Made by a program: the position numbers and the translations under genes. The notes beneath the pieces were generated by a model, which saw nothing but the letters and a program-made list of their open reading frames with translations, ran no database searches and had not been told where the DNA came from. Positions 52,193 through 61,903 of a stretch of 64,000 bases of DNA are shown piece by piece. The first letter of the stretch is position 1, and each line of letters begins with the position of its first letter. This stretch comes from Aculops lycopersici. Its lineage: Eukaryota; Arthropoda; Arachnida; Trombidiformes; Eriophyidae. The stretch is taken from NCBI GenBank assembly GCA_015350385.1, contig WNKI01000002.1, positions 9,899,546 through 9,963,545 on the forward strand, written 5' to 3'.

Positions 52193-52927
52193 TTGGGAGC
52201 TCCATCGTCACAGTCGTCTGTGCCTTAGCAATGTGGCAACGTCGTCGCCGGCCGCGCGCATTGATAACGCCTGTTGCCGGCGGCGATGGCAGCTCCGCAG
52301 CCGCCGCTTCTATAGCATTCTAGCTTGCTGATTAGCAAGCCCAATAGCTTGCTTATTCACAAGAAGCGAGAGAGTGAGAGAGGGGAGAGGACGCGTTCTC
52401 TTTACAAAGCATTTCAAGAACTCTTGGCGGTATACACTCGGGTATTCATTGCCAATTGTGTTGACTTTAGAACTAGAGATGAGTGTGCCGGAATTGCTAT
52501 CGACGATCACTATTGCCATCGAGTGAATGCAAACATTTGCTGGAAAGCTCTCGGGACACACTGGGTGGTATGCACTTGTTGTTGTTGCCGTTGTTGTTGT
52601 TGTTGTATTTGTTGTAGTCGTTTTTGAAGAGGACGAAGACCAAGAGAGTGGTGGCGGTGGCGGCAGCGGCAGCGACGATGAAAGTGACGCCGACCAAGAA
52701 GAAGGGGGCGTTGATGGCCGTGGCAGTGGCGAAAGCAATGGCAATGGAGATAGATGCCATCATCATATGACGACGGCGTCTCATGACGATTGGTTAGCTT
52801 AAACAAGCAGTCTACTAAAATACTTTCCTATAATCACTGATTCAATTGAGTTATCCAGCGACATGGCACCATGATGATGGATCGATTTCTCGCCTGCTCT
52901 CGCCGTCGAGCTTGTCCTCATATTTGG

Positions 52928-54078
52928 CGCCATTTTATTATTATACCATGAAAATGCTCCTGCGCCTTTTGTAACCAATCAGCCCGGAAAAACCATCATC
53001 ACTGACAAGATCGAAATTAATTAGATTATCTCAGCGCGCGCGCGCGCGCGAGTCAATGAGAACTTGATCATCTTATTTTGTCAACCATAGAAATTCAATG
53101 CCAGTGTCAGTACCTCTGGTGCGAGCTTGTCTTACCTACTTGAATCTGTCGTTGTTGCCATTACTCTTGATTAGCTAGACCTTAAAACGATTGGCTGGCG
53201 CGATATTAAGTTGAGTGGAAAATCGAGCCACTCGACAACAATGGACTTGAATCTCTTTAGCTGCCTACTGTTTTCACTTATCATAAACCGATTGTTGTGG
53301 TTATTTGCCATATGGCCTACTTCTTAAATTCACTGTTATTCTATTCTGTGTTCTAAAAGACGTCTCACTCAATGGACCAGAAAATCACCATAGCTCCCTA
53401 TGTGTTTTGTCCAATCTCGTCTTTACCACCTCCTATTTCACACCCGAAGGGATTAGGTCTGGCAAGTTATAGTAGTTGGATGCGCCTAGAAGCTGAAAGA
53501 TGGAACAGAACTTGATTTTTTGAGATTTCGAAAAAAAAACAAACACAACTCTTTCCAGACTATCGAGCATAGGAGTCAAACAAGCGATATTTCTGATTTC
53601 TCGCTGATCGCCGCCATGTTGATTGAATACGAGGGCGGCCATCTTTGTTCTTGTTTTTGTTGTTGACCTACAAGTTTGCCCAGGCTCGCAAAACTATCCT
53701 TCCTTACCCGTGCTCTGATATTCGCCGGCCATCTATAGCATATCACACGTGGTCCGTCTAGGGCGGAGTTTGGGGCCGAGCGAATTGTTGCGCAGTGGAC
53801 TCTGGGCAACCTTTGGCTCAGATCGCGCTGGACAAGATGGCGCCTAGCGCGTCGAATCCTTTGTGGTTTATGTGATAGTTGGACTCATCGCTTGCCCGCC
53901 ATTTGCTGGACTTTGACTACCAATCTGTCCAAAGCTGAGAAGACGCTGCATGTGAATTTGCTGTCGCTAGACCAAATTGCGTCGTGGAATTGGAAAGATC
54001 CACAAGAGATGCAGCGAATTCGCTGCACGAGTTATGGTGCAGCAGCGGGACACAACAACAAAAATGGCGACCGCCATC
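52928..54078. promoter_or_regulatory. Cluster of YY1/PHO-like ATGGC motifs
   Basis: Elements matching the AAGATGGC/GCCATCTT core occur at about 52928, 53611, 53634, 53724, 53833, 53896, 54061 and 54069, in both orientations, six of them within 470 bp. YY1 and its Drosophila relative Pho bind this sequence in promoters and Polycomb response elements. The cluster ends about 600 bp before the PPIH start codon. Confidence 0.4.
53034..53050. repeat. Alternating GC tract (Z-DNA-prone)
   Basis: Seventeen bases of perfectly alternating G and C. Such tracts can adopt Z-DNA and are rare in methylated genomes. Confidence 0.85.
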
Positions 54079-54688
54079 GCTGCGGTTTTCGCTGCAACAG
54101 CAGCAGCGTGCTTGGTGCTTATCGCTGTAAACAAACGAGCGACAATTCTCTTCTTTCACCACGAGACACCAAAGATTTGCTGCTTCGCTTAGTGCTATTG
54201 ATTCGAAGCGCACCAAACCAGATCAGCGAATTTCTCTCCATGATTCTTCTTCGCCATCTTCGAATTTCGAACAAATTTCACTTAGGACCTAGGACCCAGC
54301 GAACAATTCGCCAGATTTTGCACTGAGCAAATGTCTGTGTTCACCGAAGTGTAGCTCCCCCACTACTTAGGACCGCAAATAAGACAAGAAATTCTAAGGG
54401 GAAAGCGGATTGCATGTGTTAAGCTCTAGTGAATTTTCGGAAATTGTAGAATAAGACTGAACCACTGACAACAAACAATCTTGACAGCGAACAAATTTGA
54501 CGTCCCTTGCAACTCAGAAGCTGACCTGGAAACTCACGTCAGTTGAAATTGAGATTTGGTTGTAGCTGGATCAAATATCGTTAAGCAGTAAATATAGTCG
54601 AGTACTAAGTCCAGTCAAAGTGATACGAAACTGAGTTAAAGCATAAATTGAGAATCGAAAGAAACAAGCAACAACAACAGCAAGCAAA

Positions 54689-55282
54689 ATGTCCGTTACA
54701 ACTCAAACCCTAACAAGCGTCAAATCGCTTAGCTATAACCACCTGTCTTCGAAACTCAGAGACCCCAACAATCCAGTTTGCTTTTTTGACATACAAATCG
54801 GTAACACAGATATTGGCCGCATCTCCTTTGAGTTATTCAACGATGTCACACCCAAGACGGCCGAGAACTTTAGACAACTTTGCAATGGAGAATATAAAGT
54901 CGATGGTATCCCCAGAGGCTACAAGGGGTGCAAATTCCATCGGGTTGTGAAGGATTTCATGGTCCAAGGTGGTGATATTGTTAACGGTGATGGAACTGGT
55001 ATCACAAGCATATATAATGGACTCAAATTTCCAGATGAGAACTTCAAGATCAAGCACGACGCTCCGGGTTTGTTGTCCATGGCAAATGCCAACACCAAGG
55101 ATACAAACGGATGCCAGTTCTTTATCACCTGTGCCAAGGCCGATTTTCTCGACAACCAACATGTGGTCTTCGGTCGAGTGGTTGATGGAATGCTTGTCTT
55201 GAGGAAGATGGAAAATGTGCCTGTTGGACCCAATGACAAGCCTAGAATACCAATAACTATCGTCAACTCGGGTGAGTTATAA
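54689..55282 (+). CDS. PPIH: Cyclophilin H, U4/U6-associated peptidyl-prolyl isomerase
   Basis: 197 residues, intronless. PPIH is the cyclophilin of the U4/U6.U5 tri-snRNP, where it binds PRPF4 and helps spliceosome assembly. The cyclophilin fold covers about 27-197. Catalytic residues are in FHRVVKDFMVQGG (Arg, Phe, Met, Gln). The family-typical insert NGEYKVDGIPRGYKG and the ending VNSGEL match PPIH rather than cyclophilin A. The residue that is usually tryptophan in the cyclosporin-binding site is phenylalanine here (ADFLDNQHVV), which should weaken drug binding. The N-terminus has an extra 20 residues relative to vertebrates. AATAAA occurs near 55694. Confidence 0.93.
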   Translation: MSVTTQTLTSVKSLSYNHLSSKLRDPNNPVCFFDIQIGNTDIGRISFELFNDVTPKTAENFRQLCNGEYKVDGIPRGYKGCKFHRVVKDFMVQGGDIVNGDGTGITSIYNGLKFPDENFKIKHDAPGLLSMANANTKDTNGCQFFITCAKADFLDNQHVVFGRVVDGMLVLRKMENVPVGPNDKPRIPITIVNSGEL

Positions 55283-55843
55283 TTCCAATATTGAGACGAA
55301 GATCACTTCATTTGCGCCGATAAGATTGTTGTCGAATTGCAAAAACGATCAAAGAATGATTAATATTGAATGTTTGTCTGCCATTGCAACCTCTACTCCG
55401 CTGGCAGCTGAGAATGGAATCAAAATTTAAGCTCCCGACTCTCTGACTAACTAAACCTAATCATATCAATACTATCAGGCTCATTTTTCTACTAGAGGTG
55501 CACTAACTAATTTAACTGAATGTAAACACAAACTTTCTACTAACTAATCTCATCGAGATGACGACGAGCCCACAGAGGCTCAGATGATAAACTCAACAAT
55601 TATAGTTTAGATGATGCAATCAACTCTCAAGATGTTCGTCAAACTAATTAATCGACTTTGGGCCGAAAGATCTCATTCACTCACACTTGATAAAAATAAA
55701 GCTAGGTTAAGTCCTATTCACACATCTATCAGAATATATAAATACATATATAAATATTCTTAAAAATAGAAACCATGAGCTATTAGTAAGATTCCTCTTG
55801 CCCAAATACTTTATTATACAGATGATCTAATTCATACAATTTC
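55283..55843. other. Convergent 3' region, PPIH and PSMB5
   Basis: Contains AATAAA on the plus strand near 55694 and, on the minus strand, AATAAA near 55808 just after the PSMB5 stop. The rest is AT-rich UTR-like sequence. Confidence 0.6.
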
Positions 55844-56698
55844 CTAATGATCCATCGAAACAGTGTTCTCTGCAACGTATCTATCATAGAGTACAGAGTT
55901 GTCTTCTTCGCTAACGACTCTCCATCCATCCTTTTGAATAACGTAAACTCTAACTACACCACCGGAGTAGGCGTCACGATGAGTTGCATGGAAGATAGCT
56001 CGACGGCCCAAATCGAAAGCCTCTTCATCTTCTAGATCGTAACGATATCCCTTATCTAATACACCGTAGGCATATACTGAACCAGATCCAACTGAAAACA
56101 TCTTACCGGGCATTCGACGAGCATCATTGTCGACCATGTAAATCTTCGGCCCCTTCTTGGCGTCCCAGCCACATATCATGACACCGAGCGATAGTTGGGA
56201 TCCTCGATAATTATAGAGCATGTTCGCCAATAACTTACTGGCAGCAGCGACTGAGATTGGTTCCCTGTTTCTCAATTCATATAACCTGCATCTTTCTGAC
56301 AGTAGTCTTTCCCAGTAGACACAGTCTGCTGCACCACCAGCCATAGTTCCAAGTAGATGTGGATTGATTGGAATAATCTTACGTACAGTTTGCGAGCCAA
56401 TATATTGGCCACCAGTTGCCCTGGAGTCGGCACAAACAACGACTCCGTTTTTGTATAGGAAAGCCAATGTTGTTGTTCCCTTGTCAAAATTCATGGCAAG
56501 TTGCTTTCCAGTAAATTCGTCAACTACTCGAGGCAATTTTACTCTGTCTGTCTTGTACATCATGGGTAGGTGTGTTTTGATATCTCCATCATCTTGCATC
56601 TCATCGTGAGTCAGGGGTTCCAAGGTTGCCATTTCTTGGTGCTCTTCTCGCCTAGATTTGAAATCTGGCTTCAATCCTAGGATTGCTTCGAGTGACAT
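55844..56698 (-). CDS. PSMB5: Proteasome subunit beta type-5 (chymotrypsin-like)
   Basis: 284 residues, intronless. This is the 20S proteasome subunit with chymotrypsin-like activity. A 74-residue propeptide precedes the mature N-terminus, with autocleavage expected between Gly74 and Thr75 (DKG/TTTLAF). In mature numbering the catalytic set is intact: Thr1, Asp17 (ADSRAT), Lys33 (TVRKI), and the Met45/Ala49 pocket in LLGTMAGGAADC. SVGSGSVYAYGVLD and RDAYSGG are further beta-5 signatures, separating it from beta-1 and beta-2. The C-terminus is slightly extended (VAENTVSMDH). It is divergent from eIF2-beta, 472 bp away. Confidence 0.96.
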   Translation of the reverse strand: MSLEAILGLKPDFKSRREEHQEMATLEPLTHDEMQDDGDIKTHLPMMYKTDRVKLPRVVDEFTGKQLAMNFDKGTTTLAFLYKNGVVVCADSRATGGQYIGSQTVRKIIPINPHLLGTMAGGAADCVYWERLLSERCRLYELRNREPISVAAASKLLANMLYNYRGSQLSLGVMICGWDAKKGPKIYMVDNDARRMPGKMFSVGSGSVYAYGVLDKGYRYDLEDEEAFDLGRRAIFHATHRDAYSGGVVRVYVIQKDGWRVVSEEDNSVLYDRYVAENTVSMDH

Positions 56699-57170
56699 TG
56701 CGTTTGATCAATGGGAAATATCAGTTGAATATATAATTGAGTGTAATAAAATAATACCAAGGCCTATCAATAATGTGGTCAAATGTAAATTGTTTGAGTT
56801 ATCGTTTTGCCTTTGTGATGTGATGATTTAATCAAGCCTCAAATTGTGCATGTTTTTCTTTCAGCGTTCATCGAAAATGTGCCTTTTTCAAAATCGACGC
56901 CAAGCGGGAAGCGCTTGCGCTCTCAGGCTTCCTTCAGTGTATTCTTTGATGTTACAACTTGTTATTTAACCTAAGTTATCTTGTAGATTGGTAAAAAAAC
57001 TATTATTATTCAACTAATTATATGAAATAATTCAAAATTCTATAACGAGCAAGATTGGATCGAAACCGGCGGTTAGAGGTCGAAACCAATTTAAAAACGC
57101 TGGATATTTCGCAAAATATAACGCACGTGGTCGCTAGCCGGCATATTTATATTCGCTGAACTTTAACATC
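56699..57170. promoter_or_regulatory. Bidirectional promoter region, PSMB5 and eIF2-beta
   Basis: 472 bp between divergent start codons, AT-rich at the ends, with a GC-rich patch near 56890-56930. No TATA element is obvious for either gene. No coding sequence. Confidence 0.5.
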
Positions 57171-58061
57171 ATGGCCGAGGATAAGGAACAAATTGAGGAT
57201 ATTCCGGATTTTGATGGGTTACCATTGAAGAAAAAGAAGAAGAAGAAGAAGCCTTTGAATTTAGATGACCTGGACAAAGCTCTAACAGATTCGCTGAATC
57301 CTGCAGAGGCCGGCAATGAGGACGAGTCAGGAGCTGGACAAGATGTTGGAGCTCAGGATGGAGGTGCCGACAACAACGAAAACGACATCGGCGACGATCT
57401 TAACTTTGATTTTGCAAAGAAGAAGAAGAAAAAGAAGAAGGTTATCACATTTGAGGATGAAAACGAGAGGCCACAAGATGAAAATGCCGGCGATGGATAC
57501 GACGATGGCGGTCAGGCGGGTGATATCGACGATGTCGTAAAAATGGATGGCTCTAATTGGGTCGGAACAGACAGAGACTACACATATGATGAGCTAATTG
57601 AGCATGTTTTCTCCATTATTCGCGCCAATAATCCAGAATTGAATGCAGGCGAAAAGAAACGTTTTGTTCTCAAACCACCTACTGTTTTGCGTGTTGGTAC
57701 TAAGAAGACCTCCTTTGCTAACTTCCTCGAAATTTGCAAACTAGTTCATAGGCAACCGAAGCACATGCAGGCTTTCCTACTGGCTGAGTTGGGAACCAGT
57801 GGTTCCGTGGATGCTAACAATCAACTTATAATCAAGGGTAGATTTCAACAAACACAGATAGAGAATGTCCTTAGGAGATACATCAAGGAGTATGTTGCCT
57901 GCCAAACTTGCAGATCCCCAAATACCATCTTACAGAAAGAAACTCGTCTCTTCTTCTTGCAATGTGAGAAGTGTGGCTCAAGAAGATCAGTGTCAAGTAT
58001 TAAGAGTGGTTTCCAGGCTGTCACATCGAAGAGAGCTGCCATCAGGGCAAAGACAAACTAA
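57171..58061 (+). CDS. EIF2S2: Translation initiation factor eIF2 subunit beta
   Basis: 296 residues, intronless. eIF2-beta is part of the GTP-dependent factor that delivers initiator tRNA to the 40S ribosome. The N-terminal half is acidic with lysine blocks (8 lysines each at about 20-27 and 83-90), which bind eIF5 and eIF2B-epsilon; vertebrates have three such blocks. The conserved C-terminal domain begins near residue 130 (YTYDELIEHVF), with KPPTVLRVGTKKTSFANF and HMQAFLLAELGTSGSVD, and ends in a zinc finger (CQTC and CEKC, about 245-270). ATTAAA lies shortly after the stop. Confidence 0.96.
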   Translation: MAEDKEQIEDIPDFDGLPLKKKKKKKKPLNLDDLDKALTDSLNPAEAGNEDESGAGQDVGAQDGGADNNENDIGDDLNFDFAKKKKKKKKVITFEDENERPQDENAGDGYDDGGQAGDIDDVVKMDGSNWVGTDRDYTYDELIEHVFSIIRANNPELNAGEKKRFVLKPPTVLRVGTKKTSFANFLEICKLVHRQPKHMQAFLLAELGTSGSVDANNQLIIKGRFQQTQIENVLRRYIKEYVACQTCRSPNTILQKETRLFFLQCEKCGSRRSVSSIKSGFQAVTSKRAAIRAKTN

Positions 58062-58816
58062 TTTATTAACTATCATCAGAAGATTGTATCTGCTATATGT
58101 ATTGTATTATAGGCAATCCAATTAAATGGCGTACCTGTGTAGGCATACAGATTTGAAAAGGAGCGAACTAAAGTTTTGATTCATTTGAAAATATTTCATT
58201 CTCATTGAGAATCTCCCAATCGCCTCGTGTCTGCAAAACTCAAGTCTTAACTTTAGCAAGTTATTCGGGTCGACGGCCTCTCAGTAGCACCAAAGTTTGT
58301 CTTTCTTCTTGATTTCAAAATATTCCAAACTTTCTTAAGATTGATCAATTAATCAACAAGTGGACATCTATGAGCAAGAGTCACGTGCCACTCGTGTGGA
58401 CATGTGAGTTTTTCTTGGCAAAAACCTGCCAACTATAGCGATGGTCCCCTCTCGTTTTTGTTTGTCTAGCGTCGCCGCCGGGGTTGCTGGCAGTCCAGCA
58501 GCGGTTTTTGGGTCTCCGGCTGGTTCGTCAGCACGACTTGTTCTTCTACTCCCGTGAACTCTCTCGCCCTGAGTCCTCATCACAATCTCCTGGACGAAAT
58601 CTTGAACCGATCGTTTTTTCTTCACACCGCTGCTCTGCAGTCTAAAGCCTGCCTTCAACCCTCCCCCGTCTCTACCATCGAGATTAGGCTTCTACTCGCT
58701 TTTTGGATCCTCCCCCCAGTAGTTACATGACACATCTATTGTAGCTGACGCGTGGTGCACTTTAACTAGCGACCATTGGACAGCGTTAAGCATAGACAAG
58801 ACTGTTGGGCGAGCAG

Positions 58817-58824
58817 TATATAAG
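58817..58824 (+). promoter_or_regulatory. TATA box
   Basis: TATATAAG in a GC-rich context (GCAG before, GACGGG after), about 360 nt upstream of the MRPL11 start codon. Confidence 0.55.
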
Positions 58825-59055
58825 GACGGGCATTTGCACCAGGAATTGCATTCATTCATTGAATTCTATTTTGAACATCATCAATCAAACTTCAAGTTTA
58901 TAGCGACTAGGCACGATACAAAACCAAGAATGTTAGCACGGTTGGTGTTTCTCAAAATTTCATCACCGGGTTAGACATTCTTGATTCTCTACCGCTGCTC
59001 TCCATCGAACTCAAGCTAGACTCCCATGTAAGTCAGTCAAAATCTCGCGCAACTT

Positions 59056-59085
59056 CAACGCACGCTCAACGCACGCTCAACGCAC
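59056..59085. repeat. 11-bp direct repeat, 2.7 copies
   Basis: CAACGCACGCT twice in tandem, followed by a partial third copy, in the MRPL11 leader. Confidence 0.8.
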
Positions 59086-59185
59086 ATGTCGCGTCAACAA
59101 AACCAAAACAAAGTCATAACATCAAACTTCTGCCACCGTCATATAGACTAACTATATTTATAAATCAAAAAAACCTATCGCCATC

Positions 59186-59776
59186 ATGTCACGCCGAGGA
59201 TCTAAGTCACTCAAGAAGGCCGTCGAAAGAGTAATTCACACAACGCCTTTGCTCGTTTGGGTAGCGGCTGGAAATGCAACACCAGGTCCGCCTCTCGGCC
59301 CACAGCTTGGCCAGCGAGGTATCAATGTGGCTCAATTCTGTAAAGAATTCAATGAAAAAACCAAGACCGTCAGACCGGGTGTCCCTATGCCTTGCTGGAT
59401 CACTGTAAACCCAGACAGGTCTTATGGCCTAGAGATCTCTACTCCCCCAATCAATTATTTTCTAAAGCAGGCAACCGGCGCTGAAAGAGGTGCCATGGAA
59501 CCTAAGAAAGGCGAAATCGCTGGCAAATTAACCTTGAAGCATGTTTATGAGATAGCCAAGGTAAAGAGCCGGGACGATTGGTATGACTGCGTCCCCCTAG
59601 AAAAAATCTGCCAAGAAATCATCGACGAGGCTAGATATATGGGGTTCGAAGTTGTTAAGGACCTAAGTGAGGAGGAATACGCCAAGTTCCTCAAGTATCG
59701 CCAGGGCGTAATTGAAGAGCAAATCAAATTGATCGATGAACGCCGTATGAATAGATTACAAAGAAGCAATACATAG
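59186..59776 (+). CDS. MRPL11: Mitochondrial large ribosomal subunit protein uL11m
   Basis: 196 residues, intronless. uL11m forms the GTPase-associated stalk base of the mitochondrial large ribosomal subunit with the 23S-like rRNA. The N-terminal domain shows the L11 signature GNATPGPPLGPQLGQRGINV, with the proline-rich loop contacted by elongation factors. The C-terminal RNA-binding domain includes GEIAGKLTLKHVYEIAKVK and CQEIIDEARYMGFEV. A C-terminal helical extension (FLKYRQGVIEEQIKLIDE) is typical of the mitochondrial and not the cytosolic protein. The N-terminus is basic without an obvious long presequence. Confidence 0.94.
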   Translation: MSRRGSKSLKKAVERVIHTTPLLVWVAAGNATPGPPLGPQLGQRGINVAQFCKEFNEKTKTVRPGVPMPCWITVNPDRSYGLEISTPPINYFLKQATGAERGAMEPKKGEIAGKLTLKHVYEIAKVKSRDDWYDCVPLEKICQEIIDEARYMGFEVVKDLSEEEYAKFLKYRQGVIEEQIKLIDERRMNRLQRSNT

Positions 59777-59871
59777 AGGTTAAGATACTCATTGTTCACA
59801 GGTATAGAATAGAGTACACTTCAAATATCATTATCATCCCGATAGTTTATGGCTCTTCGTCACTCCTTTTT

Positions 59872-61437
59872 TCATATTCCAAGACCTTGATTATCTCTCC
59901 TCGACCCAGAAAAGTTGAATAACTTCGGTTTATCAACAGAACCTCCGTCTGAATGTATATTTGAGTCTTCCTTTAGTTTTGGATAGACATTATCCATGAA
60001 CCATGTGAAGTTTTTGCATTTAAGCCGCAATTTCAGTTCTAAACGCTGCGTTACGTTTATCTCACCAAGACTTCGGGCATTTGGATTAGCTTCATAAAAT
60101 TTCTCAAGATACTCGTCGAGCCAGACATGAGCTGCTCGATTGGAGTTGACTAATAAACTATCTGGTTGGCCTGGTGCCGGGCCATAAGGTCTTGTCTTCC
60201 TGAATATATGACCTAGTCGACTGCAAGGTAGTATCAGAATTCGGCCTCCACACATCCAAGTCCTCAGAGAAAGTTCAATATTTTCACCACCCCATAATTC
60301 CATTTCCGAATCGTAAGATCCTAGGTGGTAAAAATAATCCCTATGAATAGCAAATAAACCACCTGCCATCGTAGGGGATTCTATAGGCCTGATAAAGTCA
60401 TCGTAAGTCTTTAACTTGTCTGAGGGTACAGAGTCCCACTTGAAGTTCAATGCCCAGTTGAGACCACCTTGAACCATAGGCGAGGCCGAGTATATCATTG
60501 TATCGGCATTTATTAGATCAATCATAGGACATGCGATATCTGTCTTATTTTCCTGGACCACTTCAATCAAGGGCTCGAGCCATCCAATGTTCGCCTCAAC
60601 ATGACTATCTAGGAAAATCAGCACGTCTCCGCGAGCCATGCCAGCACCAAATAATCTAGCTCTTATAAGTCCTTCTCTTTTGGCTGTTCTTACCATCTTA
60701 ACCAGACCTGACCCAATGAGAGGTCTCAGATCATCAGCCTTGTAACCATCGCGACTATAGTCGTCAACGACAAGTATTTCTTCAATCAATTGATTCGGGG
60801 ATCTCACTATTATGGACTTGATTGTTCTTAGTAAGGCACTGGGAGCTTCATTGTAGTAGCAGATTATCACAGAGGCTTTGAGTTTGAGGTGAATCTTAGT
60901 GTGATTCTCTGATTCATGACCGTGGTTACCAGAGGAACTTGAAGTAGTTGGCGAATATCGTGAACTTTTCGGCAAACATTTGGAATTGCGAGTATCAGGT
61001 ATCGGTCTGAAAGAGCCAAGCTTATTTGAAATCAAGAGGTTGAATGCAAACAAGCGATCGCCTTCTGATCGAACATACTTATCTAGCAATCCTGATCTGG
61101 AAGCTAGGCTTTTAGTAAGTTTATCGTGCTCATCTTTGGGTATATTAGTTGGCTCCTCGGGCAAGTCGTCGAAGTCACTTGGGTCAAATGCATGATGCAA
61201 GATATCTGATTCAGTATAGTTTGCAGGATCGAAAAGAAAGAACTTCATATATTCAAGTGCTCGGGGAGGCTCAAACTTATTTCCAGGTTGTGATTCTTGC
61301 TTCCTCAAGTTATCTGCTGATGACAACAAATCTTCATCTTTTATGCTAATTTGATTCAGACAAATGAATATTATAATAAGCCAGCAACAAGCTAGGGCAA
61401 AGATGGCGAAAAACTTAGACTGATGTTTTTTTCTCAT
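59872..61437 (-). CDS. GALNT: Polypeptide N-acetylgalactosaminyltransferase without lectin domain
   Basis: 521 residues, intronless. The enzyme starts mucin-type O-glycosylation in the Golgi by adding GalNAc to Ser/Thr. It is a type II membrane protein: a basic MRKKHQSK start, one membrane segment (about 9-30, FAIFALACCWLIIIFICL) and a stem. The glycosyltransferase domain covers about 185-475: SVIICYYNEAPSALLRT, VVDDYSRD, the metal-binding DSH of FLDSHVE, then the Gal/GalNAc-T motif MELWGGENIELSLRTWMCGG and HIFRKTRPYGP. After this the protein ends with about 80 residues and has no ricin-type lectin repeats. Only 95 bp separate the stop from the convergent MRPL11 gene, so there is no room for one. 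Confidence 0.93.
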   Translation of the reverse strand: MRKKHQSKFFAIFALACCWLIIIFICLNQISIKDEDLLSSADNLRKQESQPGNKFEPPRALEYMKFFLFDPANYTESDILHHAFDPSDFDDLPEEPTNIPKDEHDKLTKSLASRSGLLDKYVRSEGDRLFAFNLLISNKLGSFRPIPDTRNSKCLPKSSRYSPTTSSSSGNHGHESENHTKIHLKLKASVIICYYNEAPSALLRTIKSIIVRSPNQLIEEILVVDDYSRDGYKADDLRPLIGSGLVKMVRTAKREGLIRARLFGAGMARGDVLIFLDSHVEANIGWLEPLIEVVQENKTDIACPMIDLINADTMIYSASPMVQGGLNWALNFKWDSVPSDKLKTYDDFIRPIESPTMAGGLFAIHRDYFYHLGSYDSEMELWGGENIELSLRTWMCGGRILILPCSRLGHIFRKTRPYGPAPGQPDSLLVNSNRAAHVWLDEYLEKFYEANPNARSLGEINVTQRLELKLRLKCKNFTWFMDNVYPKLKEDSNIHSDGGSVDKPKLFNFSGSRRDNQGLGI

Positions 61438-61903
61438 TCTTCATGGTTCCTGGTATATTCGTTCAAGTCGTCATCTTGATGTTGAAACTTCAATATGAGT
61501 AGCTCCGATGATGTGTGGAAATCCGTCTACCGTAACCTCTGAAGTCATCAAGAGTGGAAATTTGTTTTAGGTACATCAATATGTTATTATTTTGAGTAGA
61601 GAGCTGGAAGCTGCTGATTGTCTTGAAAGATATATCTACGAATAATCTGCAGGCATCTTCGTGGATATTCAAAACAAACCCATCTAAGGCGCCATCAGAT
61701 TCTCTGCGCGAGGCGACGAGTGGACATCGGAAATTTGTGCACAGGTGAATTTGGACAGAGGAACTCGATACGCAGAGGCTCATGGATGTGAGTGTCAGAA
61801 TATCAAATATCATCAACTAGAGCACTTCCAGTTGTCTGACTTGATTTATTCGTTCTATTGAAAAGACTTGTCCAATGTAATAGATAAATTAGCCGCATGC
61901 AAA
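61438..61903. other. Gap between GALNT start and RBM22 end
   Basis: Contains the RBM22 polyadenylation signal (AATAAA on the minus strand near 61850), then the GALNT leader. A 108-codon minus-strand frame (61490-61816) fills most of it and is listed separately. Confidence 0.55.
61490..61816 (-). CDS. Unassigned small ORF upstream of GALNT
   Basis: 108 codons on the same strand as GALNT, ending 52 nt before its start codon. The first part (MMIFDILTLTSMSLCVSS) is moderately hydrophobic. The rest is mixed, with SFKTISSFQLSTQNNN in the middle. It is not an RRM and cannot supply the one missing from RBM22. Possibly a small protein, an upstream ORF, or chance. Confidence 0.2.
   Translation of the reverse strand: MMIFDILTLTSMSLCVSSSSVQIHLCTNFRCPLVASRRESDGALDGFVLNIHEDACRLFVDISFKTISSFQLSTQNNNILMYLKQISTLDDFRGYGRRISTHHRSYSY

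Larger units (their letters stand above)
51733..54688. promoter_or_regulatory. Divergent intergenic region, FABP to PPIH
   Basis: 3 kb without a recognised gene. It contains an ACGC microsatellite, CT/GTTGTT low-complexity DNA near 52580, a GC alternating tract (53034-53050) and a YY1-like motif cluster (52928-54078). Open frames at 52310-52800 and 53892-54326 are low-complexity or lack conserved features, and I do not call them. Confidence 0.5.
58062..59185. promoter_or_regulatory. Upstream region of MRPL11 with TATA promoter
   Basis: TATATAAG at 58817-58824 on the plus strand is followed at about 25-35 nt by a pyrimidine-rich CATTCATTC start-like sequence, so a transcript probably begins near 58850. 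The leader has a 14-codon upstream ORF starting at about 58930, a GTAAGT near 59029, an 11-bp direct repeat (59056-59085), and an acceptor-like ATATAG near 59148. A leader intron is therefore possible. The minus-strand frame at 58368-58658 has no recognisable features. Confidence 0.45.

Noticed and set aside
52310..52802. Overlapping frames with hydrophobic or threonine/proline runs
   Set aside because: They derive from GTT/GTG and GGC simple repeats read in different frames.
53892..54326. 144-codon frame upstream of PPIH
   Set aside because: No conserved features; the DNA is better explained by a YY1-like motif cluster and leader sequence.
58368..58658. 96-codon minus-strand frame near MRPL11
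   Set aside because: No recognisable motif, basic/threonine-rich composition, and no supporting promoter or polyadenylation signal.
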